Shown here: positions 46,001 through 56,855 of the stretch, one piece after another
How the letters are laid out: each line of letters opens with the position of its first letter
How positions within the stretch are numbered: position 1 is the stretch's first letter
NCBI GenBank assembly: GCA_963969595.1
Contig: OZ018418.1
Location: 9,863,001-9,927,000 of the forward strand
From: Neckera pumila
Taxonomy: Eukaryota; Streptophyta; Bryopsida; Hypnales; Neckeraceae
Length of the DNA: 64,000 nt
Reading direction: 5' to 3'
The notes under the pieces: model-generated
Told to the model about the DNA's origin: nothing
What the model saw: the letters and a program-made list of their open reading frames with translations, nothing else
Database searches by the model: none
Position numbers and translations under genes: made by a program

Positions 46001-47312
46001 GGCATTCTTTTCTTGGTTGTATATTACTAACTTAAATGTGGTAATGTAGGCCATGTTGAAAGGTCGACCTCTGTTTGACCCGGAAATTGATGCAGAAGTG
46101 GCTGAGGAGCTGAAGAGAATTAGTGAGGAGAAGAAGAAAGGCCGTTCAAATTACGTTTTTGAGGTTGAAGACTTGCGTACACGCATGACGGAGGTCGAAA
46201 TGTCCATAGGCCGCCTTGAATCCTCGCAGGCGGAAATTAAGGACATGCTGAAGGAGGCCCTTCATGGCAGAAAAGGTAATGGTCCTGAATCATTGCAGGA
46301 TCGAATGGAGCCTTCTTCATCTGCTGAAGTTGTGGGACTAGGACCGCCAATGTCGGAAGGACCGCTAGCGGTGCTGACGTTGCAGAACGAATTCCCCATG
46401 GCAATGGTGACCGCATTCGCCCCTGCAGCTCACATTGCACCCTCGATCATAGGCAACGTCGCCACTGACGCAATCCCTGTAGAGGGAGACGTTGCAGGTG
46501 CAGCCGAAGAAACTATGGATATTGATCGTGCGGCAGACATCCACTCAGAAGGAGTGGTAGTAGAGGCCACGAAGTCTGCAGATGCTGTGCCCAGCGTCCA
46601 GAAAGAAGTCGAAGAAGAACAGGACGATGCATACAAATTGCCCGTTGTTAGTGCAATGTCGCCCACGATTGAAGGTGATGCCTCTGAAGGCCAGAACTCT
46701 AACCCCCAGCAGGTAATACATGTGTTGAAGTGTGGCCGTTCCTTTCATTGTATTTATCCACTCTTTCTAGAACCTGCAATTTCCATCGTGCTGACTCATT
46801 GTTGTCTAAGACATTGCTGAAGATGTCAGAAGACAACATCCATGTCATGCGTGATGTTGTTTCTCATATCACAGTTAACAAGCTCAGGAGCGTTCTGTGT
46901 CATGGAATCCGTGACAACATTGTTTTTGTTTTTGTTTTGCAGAAGGACGCTAAAGCACCTGTTGATTCTTCGAGCAGACCTTGTCGGGGGACGAAGACAA
47001 CTTCCCCAAATACCGAGAAGGTGGTGAAGCCACCACCGAAGACAAACGTGACAAAAGCAGCAGCAAAGGCATCCAATGTTACAAAACCTATCCATGCTGC
47101 CTCTAAGGTGAGTGCCAATGTTTGTGACTCCATTGACTACTTAGCCATTCGTTGCTGCATGTGGTATTTGTGCAAGCGATTGGAAACAAAGACTTCTTGC
47201 CTTTATTGGGTGCATGAAACATGCCATTAATTAAATTTTTACTCATGCATTACACGGCGGTGGACTGATGCAGGCATCTAGTGGGAGGAGGTCACTAGCT
47301 CCAAAAAAGTGA
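43083..47312 (+). CDS. TnpA-like CACTA protein, six exons, intact frame of 568 residues
   Basis: Exons 43,083-43,366; 44,810-45,084; 45,416-45,696; 46,050-46,712; 46,943-47,107; 47,274-47,312. All borders are GT-AG and the phases match (2, 1, 0, 0, 0), giving 1,707 bases, 569 codons including TGA. The N-terminus is basic then acidic (LNLSKKRSF; DGGDEDREDPAEDPAEEEDD), as in a nuclear protein. The middle (SERYLGPIIIKSFITLRHKL, YNETYWKGLKAYRATEEAKA, LFDPEIDAEVAEELKRISEE) follows the layout of the plant transposase family seen in TnpA/Transposase_24 proteins. VFEVEDLRTRMTEVEMSIGR opens a coiled coil. The tail is Lys/Ala/Pro-rich. TnpA-type proteins bind subterminal repeats and bring the ends together. 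Exon borders are inferred from signals and frame; family match is by layout. Confidence 0.75.
43367..44450. repeat. 272-bp tandem array in intron 1 of the TnpA-like gene, four units
   Basis: Units begin with the splice-donor sequence GTAAGTGT(T/C)(C/T)GACCCCT at 43,367, 43,641, 43,912 and 44,184 (steps 274, 271, 272). Each continues with GTGTTCCTCTGGTGTTGCCG, a GACGT(C)-rich part, TCTTTCATGTACTGA and CAGGTCTTAGGGTATTTTAG. The first unit starts exactly at the exon 1 donor, so three further donor-like sites lie downstream in the intron. Confidence 0.9.
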
Positions 47313-47939
47313 TTTCCTTCTGTATTGATGTTGCCTTCCATGTCTCTAATGACATCATGTTGTTGTGAGCGACAATCAGGAGAACAGACGTGTTTGTTGT
47401 GCTATTCATGCAAGCATGTTTGTATGTCATGCTTGAAAGTAAGGGACTGTGGCAAGGGCAGGAGTAAAATGGGGGGAGGCAGGGAGTCGTTACTATCTGA
47501 TCTTCACCCACTACTTCCACAATGTCGACTTCGACAGCACTTGAGGCGAGTTTAAAAGGAAAGGCACTTGACGAACTTCGTGCTATTCTAGTGCACTTTA
47601 TCTAAGGCATGCCTCTCTGTATTACCTCTTTTAGGACATATAACATGTATGTTTTTATATCAAGGTAGTTTCAATGAAAAATGTCTCCATTGAATTTCAT
47701 GTTGGTACTGGTTAAGTCATTCTTGTGCACATTCATGTGGAATTTGCGTGTGTGTAATAGAACTGAATGTTCATACAAAGGCAAAAATTACATGTTTAAC
47801 TCCTAACATAGAGTCAAACTGAGATGTATGTATTTGCATTTCTCTTGTTCTTACACAAATTGGTGAAACGTAAACACACTTCATGGATAGGTGAACGTAT
47901 GACTTCTTTGCTGCCAGCACTACACTACATGCTTTGTAC

Positions 47940-48702
47940 CCATGTCAGTCACGACACTGGCTCCAACATTATATTTCCTTCCACTCACTATCCTTCATGT
48001 CGGATCCAATGTCGTGGTCCACGTTCACGAACTCAACAAAACCAGGAGCTCCGCTCCAGAACATGTCATGTTTCATGTCGCTTTCAATGTCGTGGGCAAC
48101 ATTCATGGTTTCTGGAATATCGAAAGCTACGTTCAATAACATGTCACTGTGGATATCATCTAAAACGTAACAATGTCGTTCAATACACATAGCCTATCTT
48201 CATCGACCTTCTAGAAGCACTCCTGCATGACAACATGACGTTACTGATGATGTCGTCCAGAACATGTCGTTGTTGTTGACAACATCACTAAAAACATAAT
48301 GTGTCATCTGAATTTTTCAAAACTTGACCCACGTGGCATCTGACGTGGACATGCCAAGTCAGATTTTTTCATCTGCCACATCAGAATTTTGAGGGGTCCA
48401 CGTCACTGCCCTGGGCAGAAAGGGGTAGGCCCGAAAATTATCAAAAAGGGCAGAACCTGCCCAAAAAAAAGGTAAGTTGGCACCTTCGACCCCTCCACAT
48501 GGCACTCTGACAACACTTTGGAGCCCTTGATTTCCAGTGACGTCACGCAAAATTTGTCATGTTTTCGGTGACATTCAAAAAAATTTTAGCATGTTTTCAT
48601 GTCACCTGAAAAAATGGATTCTTGCCGACAGCACCAGTGACAGCCCAGGTGACGCATTCCATGTTTCTTTTGACGTCACCAAAATTACAGTTTACTTCTA
48701 GT
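47940..48702. repeat. right subterminal region of the CACTA element
   Basis: Dense ATGTC(G/A), CATGTC, GACGTC and ACAACAT words in both orientations, ending in TTGACGTCACCAAAATTACA just before the terminal repeat. It mirrors the ACGTCACCAACAACAC words of the left subterminal repeats. Confidence 0.65.
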
Positions 48703-48703
48703 G
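48673..48703 (-). repeat. right terminal inverted repeat of the CACTA element
   Basis: Ends CAGTTTACTTCTAGTG, followed at once by TAT, the second copy of the target duplication. Confidence 0.9.
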
Positions 48704-49058
48704 TATGTGGCCTTCCATGAAACAAGAGGTCACCAACATGAATGATGCTCTTGTACAAATTCAGCGTTCAGGAAGCATCTATTCTATGAAGTCATTCCTA
48801 AAGACGAGAAGACAGAAAGAAGAGACCAGCAAAGAATATGTTGAATTGGTACACTATTAACCTACTGCACTATTCCTATCAAATTTCATTAATGTTAATC
48901 TTGTTTCCTCATAACCTAATTAAGTGGTCTTATAAAGTACTTGCATGGGGCTCATTTTGTTTCCTACAGGCTTTGCCAGCACAATTTGTATTAGAAAATT
49001 GTGACAAGGTTGAAGAATGGGTCCTTCTTCGAAGTCAATCATCAAGTGGAAAATCCTG
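48704..49058 (+). pseudogene. 3-prime part of the split gene and last exon
   Basis: First coding piece WPSMKQEVTNMNDALVQIQR to EETSKEYVEL, ending at donor TTG|GTACAC (about 48,848). Second exon after acceptor CCTACAG (48,970 on) reads ALPAQFVLENCDKVEEWVLL, then a stop at about 49,057. The inverted partner of this DNA is at 8,860-9,075 (and about 11,500-11,570). I do not recognise the family. It could be an old transposon gene carried by the duplicated repeat. Confidence 0.5.
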
Positions 49059-49084
49059 AAGGCCATGGCTTGTGAGACTTAGAG

Positions 49085-50200
49085 TTACCAAAACAACAAT
49101 TTTTGAGTTTTTGACTACAAACCCCGAGCTCTAACTGGGACCCGCAAGATGAAAACGCAGAAGTTTTACCCCCCAAAAAATGCAGGAATTTTTTATTTTT
49201 CACATATTATTATTTTTTTTAATTTTGATTTCATATTTGCAATCAAAGGCCCCAAATTAGCTAGGGGAGGTTAACATCTAACCCTAGACACGGCTCAAAA
49301 TAGGGGCAGGGTTGCTACTATATGAGCCTATGAATAGGAGCCTGTGAGCCTATGAGCTTGTGAGCGAGAACTTTTTGGATCAGAAAAATCTATGCAAAAA
49401 CTGAAAGTTAATAAGAGAATGTGCGAAGAATCCTATGACCGTGGACATTGGGTGATCTTAGGTTCTATAATCGTGGATTTCATAAATAAGTGCGGTAGAG
49501 GAAGTTTAGGATCATTTGTGGACAGTGAGGGGTACTTTTATTTGGAAGAGTTATTTTGTGCATATAAGACAGATCTTCAGTGATTAATTATCAATAGAAG
49601 AGAATTTTGAGTGGCTACCTTTCGGCTTATTTATTTAGTTATTCTTTCTCAGAACATTGCATGTGTGACAAGACACCCTAATTCTTGAGTGGAATGGTCC
49701 CTTAAATTTTATTTTATTTATTAATATGAATACTTTCCATTTACTAGAAGGACAATTGTGACCTCATGCCATTCCATTTTTTGGAACACTACTCAATTAT
49801 GACTACAACAGTGCAGAGGAGACTCCTATTTTTTCCCTTCCATTTTTTGACACTACAAAGAATTAATTGATGGAAGGAGATTTTATTTCATTCCATGTCC
49901 ATTCCAATTTCATTATGATTTCTACTACTCACTAGTTTGCAAAGGATAAATTTGTTAACCTCATCTTCTCCAATTTTGAGTGCTACAAACTATCTACCGA
50001 TAGAGTATTTAAAAATTCCCCACGTTTGTCCAGTAGACACAGTTTACCTCTGGTGGCATTTTATTTCATAACATTTCTTTAATGTGAGGTTAATATAAAA
50101 CAAGAAGCACATTGCACCCAATTTTAGCCATAAAACACACAAATCAAATCAACATAAAAGTAATACACATAGTTCAGCTCATAAAATACGTCAATCTTGT
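49085..50200. other. AT-rich intergenic stretch
   Basis: Contains short echoes (GAGCCTATGA near 49,325-49,360) and a 63-codon ORF at 49,392 with no recognised domain. Nothing else is supported. Confidence 0.4.
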
Positions 50201-51239
50201 GAGCCTAAGTCGCGGTGGACTCGGTAATCGAAACCTCATTGGAAGATAACTCCGGAGTCTCTTCACCCTCAGAAACTGAAACATCTAAGAAATGAACAAC
50301 ATTTGAAGCATATTTGGGTTTACAAGGTTTAGGGTCTCTACAACCATATCGTTCATACTGTGATGCCATCTTCTTAGCATACACCGGAAGATCGTAAGAC
50401 TTCTACAAGCTCAAGATCAATCTTCATATCTTCTTCAGCCGGTGAGTGCTTGTCACTGCTTTGGTCCTTCAAAAACCACAAATCCAAGGGTTAGATCCTT
50501 CAAATTCATTATATGCAGCGTATATTAGAAAGCAAGAAAAATATGTCATTGGAAAATGAAATTTACTTACTAGTTCTAACATTGCGTGTGAACACCATGG
50601 ATTCCACGTGCATGGTATCGAGACCAAGAGCGGCAACAGCTTCTACCGGAGCTTCTATTGGTCCTTCCCCTGGAGTTGCTATCTTCATTGGTTCAAGAAC
50701 CATCTTGAAGGTATGAGGTCCTTTTCCAAGGCCACAATATGCCGGGATGTGCCACAACATGTATTAATTGAAGCACCTACAAAACAAACATGTGGAGATT
50801 AGACTTTCAGTACATCTACAAACAAGTACACATTTCACTTTAAGATTTCTTATGAAAGTGGAAACAAAGCTGTAGCTGCGGTGCAGTCAAGAACTACATC
50901 TTCCTTGTTGGTGCAACCTTCAATGAAGAGCTAAAGGAATGTTGCATCCTTCTCTCGCGGCCCGCACCACGGCCATTTGGATTCCGGCTCTATTATCATT
51001 GTCTCCTCGGTGATGTAATTGATGACCATGTCCCTCCTCTGCAGGTTCCACTTTGCTTTTGTCATGGCTGCAGTCTGCTTGAATTTGAAAAACAACATCC
51101 CTAAATCACCCAGATCCTTTACAAACAGGGTGATTCCAAACTTGACTATCTGCAAAAATGAAAAAAAAATGGTAAATACACAAAGGAATGCTGCCCAGGC
51201 AATTCACATTCACATTGAAAATGTAATAAGAAACATACC

Positions 51240-51589
51240 GTTTCGCCAGGTTTCATTCCCGACGCCAAGTCCAATTGGTTGAATGCCAACCACTCTTTCT
51301 TCATTTTCAACTTCTTGAAAACCCTCTGCAAACCCGGCAAACATACTCCGTGACTGAACACTGTAGGAGTGAAACACCAAAAAGCAGCCGTTGTCCTGTA
51401 AGTAGTTCTTGGCAAATTGGAATGCATTTTGCATTCCCTCAAAGTTTGGATCTGAGTTCCACGACGGAACGTGCTTCTCGGAGATGAATGGAACGGGCAG
51501 GTTCTCCGGGCAATCAATGATAATTAGATCCACCAGAGGATCTTGGGTTACCTTGCAATCCAATGAGCGAGGCCTTCCCTGATTTATCT
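51240..51589 (-). pseudogene. gene B, methyltransferase-like exon with motif IV
   Basis: Acceptor TTTCATTGCAG, open frame of about 116 codons, donor ACG|GTATGT. VDLIIIDCPENLPV occupies the hydrophobic-strand-plus-D-x-P position of motif IV (DPPY/SPPY family, here DCPE). It is followed by a helix and by NYLQDNGCFLVFHS, which fits the strand-turn-strand with L+xGG found after motif IV. This exon is intact. Confidence 0.6.
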
Positions 51590-52159
51590 GCAATGAAAAA
51601 ATTGTTCACGTTGTTAGACAGTATGACCATGAAACACCAACTCATTGAATAACACATTAAAGCTGTAAAGTGAACTAGAAGGTCTAGTATGTACCCTTGA
51701 AATGAAGTCCATGACTTCAATATAACAATTTGGTGGTGAATTTGCCAACTCCTCCATGATATCGACAATGGAGACGTTCAAGATGAGCTCCTCTGTTTTG
51801 ACGTCGCCATTGTCAAGTATCACAACCTGCGTGCCTTGCGTCACCATATCCTCCGTCCACTCTGCAAGAACAGCCTTCCTCTTCAATCCGCTTTGACTTC
51901 CCTCGACCAACTGCGAGCTCTGGTCGACCGCGGATGACATTGGAATGACTGTGTCACCATCATCTTTCTTCTTCCCCTTCACCTTGGCTTTCTCCTCCTT
52001 CTCCTTCTGCTTCTCCTTCTCCTTCTTTTCTAACTTGGCCGCGCGCTCTGCCTCTTTCTTCTCTTTGTTCTCCAAAGCAATTTGGAGACGTGCCGCTTTC
52101 TTCTTGTCAGCATGGTCCCTCTTTGTGATTGCCTTCTTCCTCTGATCCTCAGTGAGTTC

Positions 52160-55100
52160 TACATGTGGGAGTACAAAATGTCAAACTCCGGAATTCCAGA
52201 TTAGTTTAGGAGTAGATTAGTGAGGTTTTTTGAAATTTTCAAATACTGAAGTAGTAACCCGGAACAGTTAGCCAAATCAAGAAATTGGGAAAATTTTGGC
52301 CTAGCAAAAATTGTAAAATGGGCAAGGAACGGATCGTAACGAGATCCGTAATCCGGAAGGTAATCTAGATTTTGGAAACCTACGACCTAGGTTCCGGCCT
52401 AGGAACTAGGATTCCATTTACAAAAGGCGGCACATTTATGGGCCGTCCCAACGGGTGTCGGTTGCTGGCCGGCTACTTAAGTTCATTCTTCTCCATTTCT
52501 TCTCCCTCTTTCTTCCGCTCGAGCAGGCGTGTGTTCTTGCAGGTTTGGAGCACGCGTTAGTTGAGTGAAAGAATGGTGAGTTAGGATTGGATAGGGAGAG
52601 AAGGAGTGGAGGGTGCCGATTGCACTGGATTATTAGGATTCTGTCGGTGTTGATGGAAGAACCTTGGAGACCGACAGTTACGTCCAAGTTACTCAATCTG
52701 ATTGTACCTGCGGATCCAAAGGCGCGGATGCTTTTGGAGGGCAATCTGGATAGCATGGGATGCACGGGGCTGCTGCGCAAGCCGTGGAATCTGAAGGACG
52801 AGGCGATGATCCACGAAGTCGTGACTGGGGCTCCGAATCAGTTTTAGTTGACGGAACGAGGGAAGTCGATAAAGTGGACCGAGGCGATGTGGACGGAAGC
52901 CTACTCATTCCGGAAGGCGGGTTCCGGTTATGCCTCGAGGACTGACGATTACGTTTAAAGGAAATTTTGTAATCCACCCAATTCGAAGGAAGGTTTTGCA
53001 ATCCATGATTGCATTGACCTGAGGCAGAGGCAGGTGCTAGAGTTCCTGGTTCCGATCCTGTATGCGGAGAAGCCGACCTGGCTCACCAGCATGTTGGGCA
53101 ACACGATTTTTGGAGCGATGGAGGACCGACCAGTGCACTAGGGAAGGATAATTTGGTCCTTGGTGCTCAAACTGGCGGCGGGTGTGCAGAAGGCCAAGAC
53201 CAGCTCGATCAGCACCTACCTCTTCCACCTTTACTACCACAACGGGATTGTGAGCGAGCAGGAAATCAAGGACTACAAGGTCACTGAGGAGATGCTAAAG
53301 TACGGCCTGCCTCCGAATCCGAAGAAGCAAGCCAAGGAAGCAGTTCCAGAAGTGACGCCGCCAAGGACAAAGAGGCTGGAAAGTTTGCGACGGAAGTCGA
53401 TCGACCCAAATTCAAGAGGGAAGCAGCAAGTTCCGGAAATGGAAGAACCGGGCCGGACCTTTGCAGAGCTAGGAGGGAATGAGTTGTTTGATTCCAGAGT
53501 AGAGTGGTTCTAGGAGGCCCGGTAACGGTACGAGGACTTTATTGACTTCGTATGCTTGATATTGGACAAATTGAAGGTGGAGCCACAAGAGATTATTGGC
53601 GAGATTAGAAAGCGTTCGGATCCGACCCTGCTCAGTAGGAAGGATGAGCAGATCCGAAAACTGGAGGAGGAGAAGATCCAACTCAAGATCAATTTGGGTG
53701 TTGCGGAGGAGGCCTTGAAGTTTGCATCCAAGAGGGAGTCAAATGCGATGAATGTAGTGAGGGCACTGACGGAGTTGGTGGGACAACCCGCAGATCAAAT
53801 CACACACGCTCGGCTCTTCAATGATAAATTAGTTTAGGAGGGCATAGTGACCAAAAGCATGATCCTCAAGATCCTGGTGGATTATGAGATCAAGATGGAG
53901 AACGTGTTGGCAGAGATGAGGAAGCTGTTGGGGTCTCTCGATCCGGCAGCCATGGACTTCACCCAATTCCCGAAAATTCCGAGTGCGCAGTTGTGGAGGA
54001 CTCCGGCCAAACCGAGCCCCACCGGAAAGACTCTCATATCAGAGCAAGGTCTTCAAGCCTTGCTGAAGGACGTTATGACTCAAGTTGCAAGTCAGGCGAG
54101 GCCGTTACGAAGATGGGAAAGGTTAACGGCGGAGGTTGCCAAGAAGGGTCTGGATGCTCCGGTTGTTCGGGATGCTCCGGTGCAGACGGTCCTTATGACG
54201 TTACCCCCGCGCACAACAAGGGCACCAAAGGGGACTGTAGGACCCAAAGTCATGGTTCCTCCAGTTCGGACGGATTTGACGGACCGGATGTTTGTGATAG
54301 AGAATCCGGCTAGGACTCATTCAGAAGATTTCCCCCATATGGAGGAAGCATCCAAAGAAGAGGAGGAAGGCAATGAAGAGGATCCGGTTGGAGCTTCATT
54401 GAGGCAACCCATTGAGATGGAGTCGGATAGGGAGTTCGTCCTATCCTATGAAGAGGAGACTGAAGACATGGCAACTCCGTTGATCCGACGCGCAATCCAG
54501 ACCCGGGCAAGTGTTCGGAACACCCCCACAAAGACGACAGGAGCGACACAAGGTGACAACAGTACCAAGAAGCCGCGGAAGAATTAGTTGGTTAGGATGT
54601 TTTGATTTTTGATTAGGTTTTGAACTCCAGTTCCAAAACAGGTTTTCCGCGCTTGGGACCCTGGTTCCAGATTTATTTTTAGAATGAACCAGCAGTAGAC
54701 CTTCCGGGTGTCTTGGATGGTTCTCTGATTGGCTGCCTGGATTTCCGTGGTGCTTTTTGGCTTTTAGGTGTTGATTTTTTGTGGGGTTTTAAGGGCTGGC
54801 AAGCTTGTTGTGCGGTCATTCCCTCTTAGCAAATTTTTGTTTGTATCCCATTTCTTTCTTTTAATCTAAGTGCTGAGTTATCTTTCGGATTTTCATCTTT
54901 GTGTTCAAGTGTTGGTCTGAATGCTTGTGACTGTACTAGAGTGTGAGGGAAGACGAGTGAGGAGGAATCCGGATCTTGGGTAGTCGGTTCTATTTCAAAG
55001 GTACATTTGAGACAGTGTTAGATTCTTGACTGAGTGGAAGTGCACAGTGTCTTTAAACTACTGTAATGGTGATCCAGTTGATTGAGTAGCGGAAACAAGT

Positions 55101-55655
55101 TCGGCTGTCAACTCGTGCGGAGATAAGCACCTGCCCAGAAGAAGCCGCCACTCTTCCGAAAAGTCTGCCAACCTCGGAATGGTCTAGCACTTAACAAATC
55201 ACCCCCGGTAGGTTCCAGAACCCTATGATTTGTCGTTGTAGTAAGGAGTGGATCGAGTCCTGAGTGACCTGCTTTCCGGATCAGGTGTCTAGGAAGTTGT
55301 GAGGATCCGGATCTTCTTTCCTTGTTGCAACTCCTTTAAATATTTGGGTGTTTGTTTGTGTTTGTCAAGTTTAGTGAGTGTAAGAACCATAGTAGTAAAG
55401 TCCCTACCCCTCGAAAGATCAAAGCGGACCCTTTGAGGATGAAACAGAGGTGAAAGAAACCATCTTGATTTGGAAGTAGAAACCGGATTCTGGGTAGAAC
55501 CAGATTCAAGTTGAATTCCGGATAGTTAAAAGTTCCGGAAACGAGTGAATAGGTGATTGGATTGAGGAAAAAAGAGAATCCGGGATACTGAAATGTGCAT
55601 CATCATCTTGGAATTCCTTAGGACGGTAACTCGTGTCATTTTAGCACAACATTGT
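52160..55655 (+). mobile_element. plus-strand element nested in an intron of gene B
   Basis: Both flanks are minus-strand gene B exons (52,157 and 55,660), yet the interval holds a 2-kb plus-strand coding remnant, a promoter-like leader (about 52,430-52,560) and a 1-kb 3-prime tail (54,590-55,650). TTCCGG and CCGGA(A/T) words recur throughout and are rare outside. Terminal repeats and target duplication could not be fixed, so the borders are approximate. A retroelement of LARD or similar non-autonomous type is possible. Confidence 0.5.
52587..54587 (+). pseudogene. gag-like coding remnant of the nested element
   Basis: One reading frame of 667 codons broken by about six stops, TAG or TAA, at about 52,845, 52,950, 53,139, 53,511, 53,523 and 53,835. 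Phrases: WTEAYSFRKAGSGYASR, AIHDCIDLRQRQVLEFLVPI, GNTIFGAMEDRPVH, YLFHLYYHNGIVSEQE. A coiled coil follows (RKDEQIRKLEEEKIQLKINL). The C-terminal 246 codons (53,847-54,587) are open, Pro/Thr-rich, then acidic, ending basic. Layout (globular region, coiled coil, disordered tail) is gag-like; no zinc knuckle, protease or reverse transcriptase is present. Confidence 0.5.
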
Positions 55656-56104
55656 GGCTAAAGATACTTACGCCTAGATTGCGCGTGCGACACTACAAAC
55701 TCAACCACATTCATGTCAATGGCTCCGAGGCCCTCCAAAGAATTCCGGAGTTGTTGCTCTGACGGATGAGTGTAGGAAATCGGGCAATCTAAGTACCATC
55801 CACCGCCGTTGAGATGAGCCGTGATAAATGTACGAACCTAATTTGCTATGTACATGCAGCTCGGAGAACTTTGATCCAGAAAGTTAGAAAGGAAGAGTGG
55901 ATGGTCCGCCCTCTAAATTGCTCCTTTTCCTTCAAGTTCAAATTTGAAGTATCTGCAACATGAGAGACAATAGACACAAAGTTAGAATTAGAAGACTGAA
56001 GTAAGGCAAAATAAAATTTGAAGTCGACTTACTTCTATCACAAATTGGCCATTCTAGTGCATCAAAGATTTCCAAGTCATAAACTTCTATTTTACAACTT
56101 CGAG

Positions 56105-56195
56105 GGACAAGAAATGGTGGGTCCTTGGATGACCTCTAGAACATGCCTCGGCTCCGAGGCATGCCCTAGAGATAATCCAAGGACCCCCCATTTTT
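56105..56195. repeat. long perfect-like hairpin with CCTCGG/CCGAGG core
   Basis: GGGTCCTTGGAT, CTCTAGA and CATGCCTCGG are followed, after CT, by CCGAGGCATG, CTAGAG and ATCCAAGGACCC: about 33-base arms with a two-base loop. It lies in an intron of gene B. The same core words mark the tandem array at 60.75-61.9 kb. Confidence 0.9.
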
Positions 56196-56199
56196 TGTT

Positions 56200-56855
56200 C
56201 CTTCCATTGCTTCTAACTAACTTTAGGATTAATGAATGTGATTTTGAGCCAAAAATTAGAAGATTTTGAAGTCATAATGCCTTCTCAAGATAGTCTCGTG
56301 CGGTTTGCAATTTACATGCTTTGCATCTAACATACTATGTATTTGATACATTAGTAAAATTTATAAATAATTTCAGAGAATACGGAAACATATTATAAAT
56401 AAGTCTTGAAAGTACAATGGATTTTATGATTTTATTAAAGGGTTTACAATAATGCATACATTGGAATGTATAATAATAGTTCTATTGAATGAAATATATG
56501 CAAAGATGAAGCTTGAAATTAATTTTAATTTATTTGAATGTAGAAAATGACAAATCTCCACTGGAATAACTTTTGCAATATAGTTTCATTTTATTTACTA
56601 ATTTGTAACTTCAGAACCAAAAATTGAGGAAGAGAAATGAAGTGCATAGCCAACTAAATTTAGAAATTAAGCTCCTACATTATCACTGTTGCAGACAATC
56701 ATGATATCAATTTCCCTTAATTAAACTACAACTGGACGGAAGTAATACTCTAGTTAATTAGATTTGTAAAATTAAAAAATTAAAAATTTGATCTTCAAAA
56801 GGGACCTACAATTTCTGTTAGGTGAATAGTAGGTTAGGATGGTAACAACATACCG
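56200..56855. other. AT-rich intron of gene B
   Basis: Very AT-rich between two exons of gene B; no further feature recognised. Confidence 0.4.

Larger units (their letters stand above)
33625..48703. mobile_element. complete 15.1-kb CACTA (En/Spm) DNA transposon
   Basis: The left end reads CACTAGAAGAAACCTGTG and the right end, read inverted, CACTAGAAGTAAACTGTA. The similarity of the two ends continues for about 30 bases. The 3-bp target duplication is TAT on both sides (33,622-33,624 and 48,704-48,706). Inside are subterminal repeats, a TNP2-type transposase gene on the minus strand, a TnpA-like gene on the plus strand, and a 240-bp satellite-like array. CACTA elements move by cut and paste with TNP2/TnpD as transposase and TnpA binding subterminal repeats. 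Because the TNP2 gene has stops and a frameshift, this copy probably cannot move without help. Confidence 0.93.
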
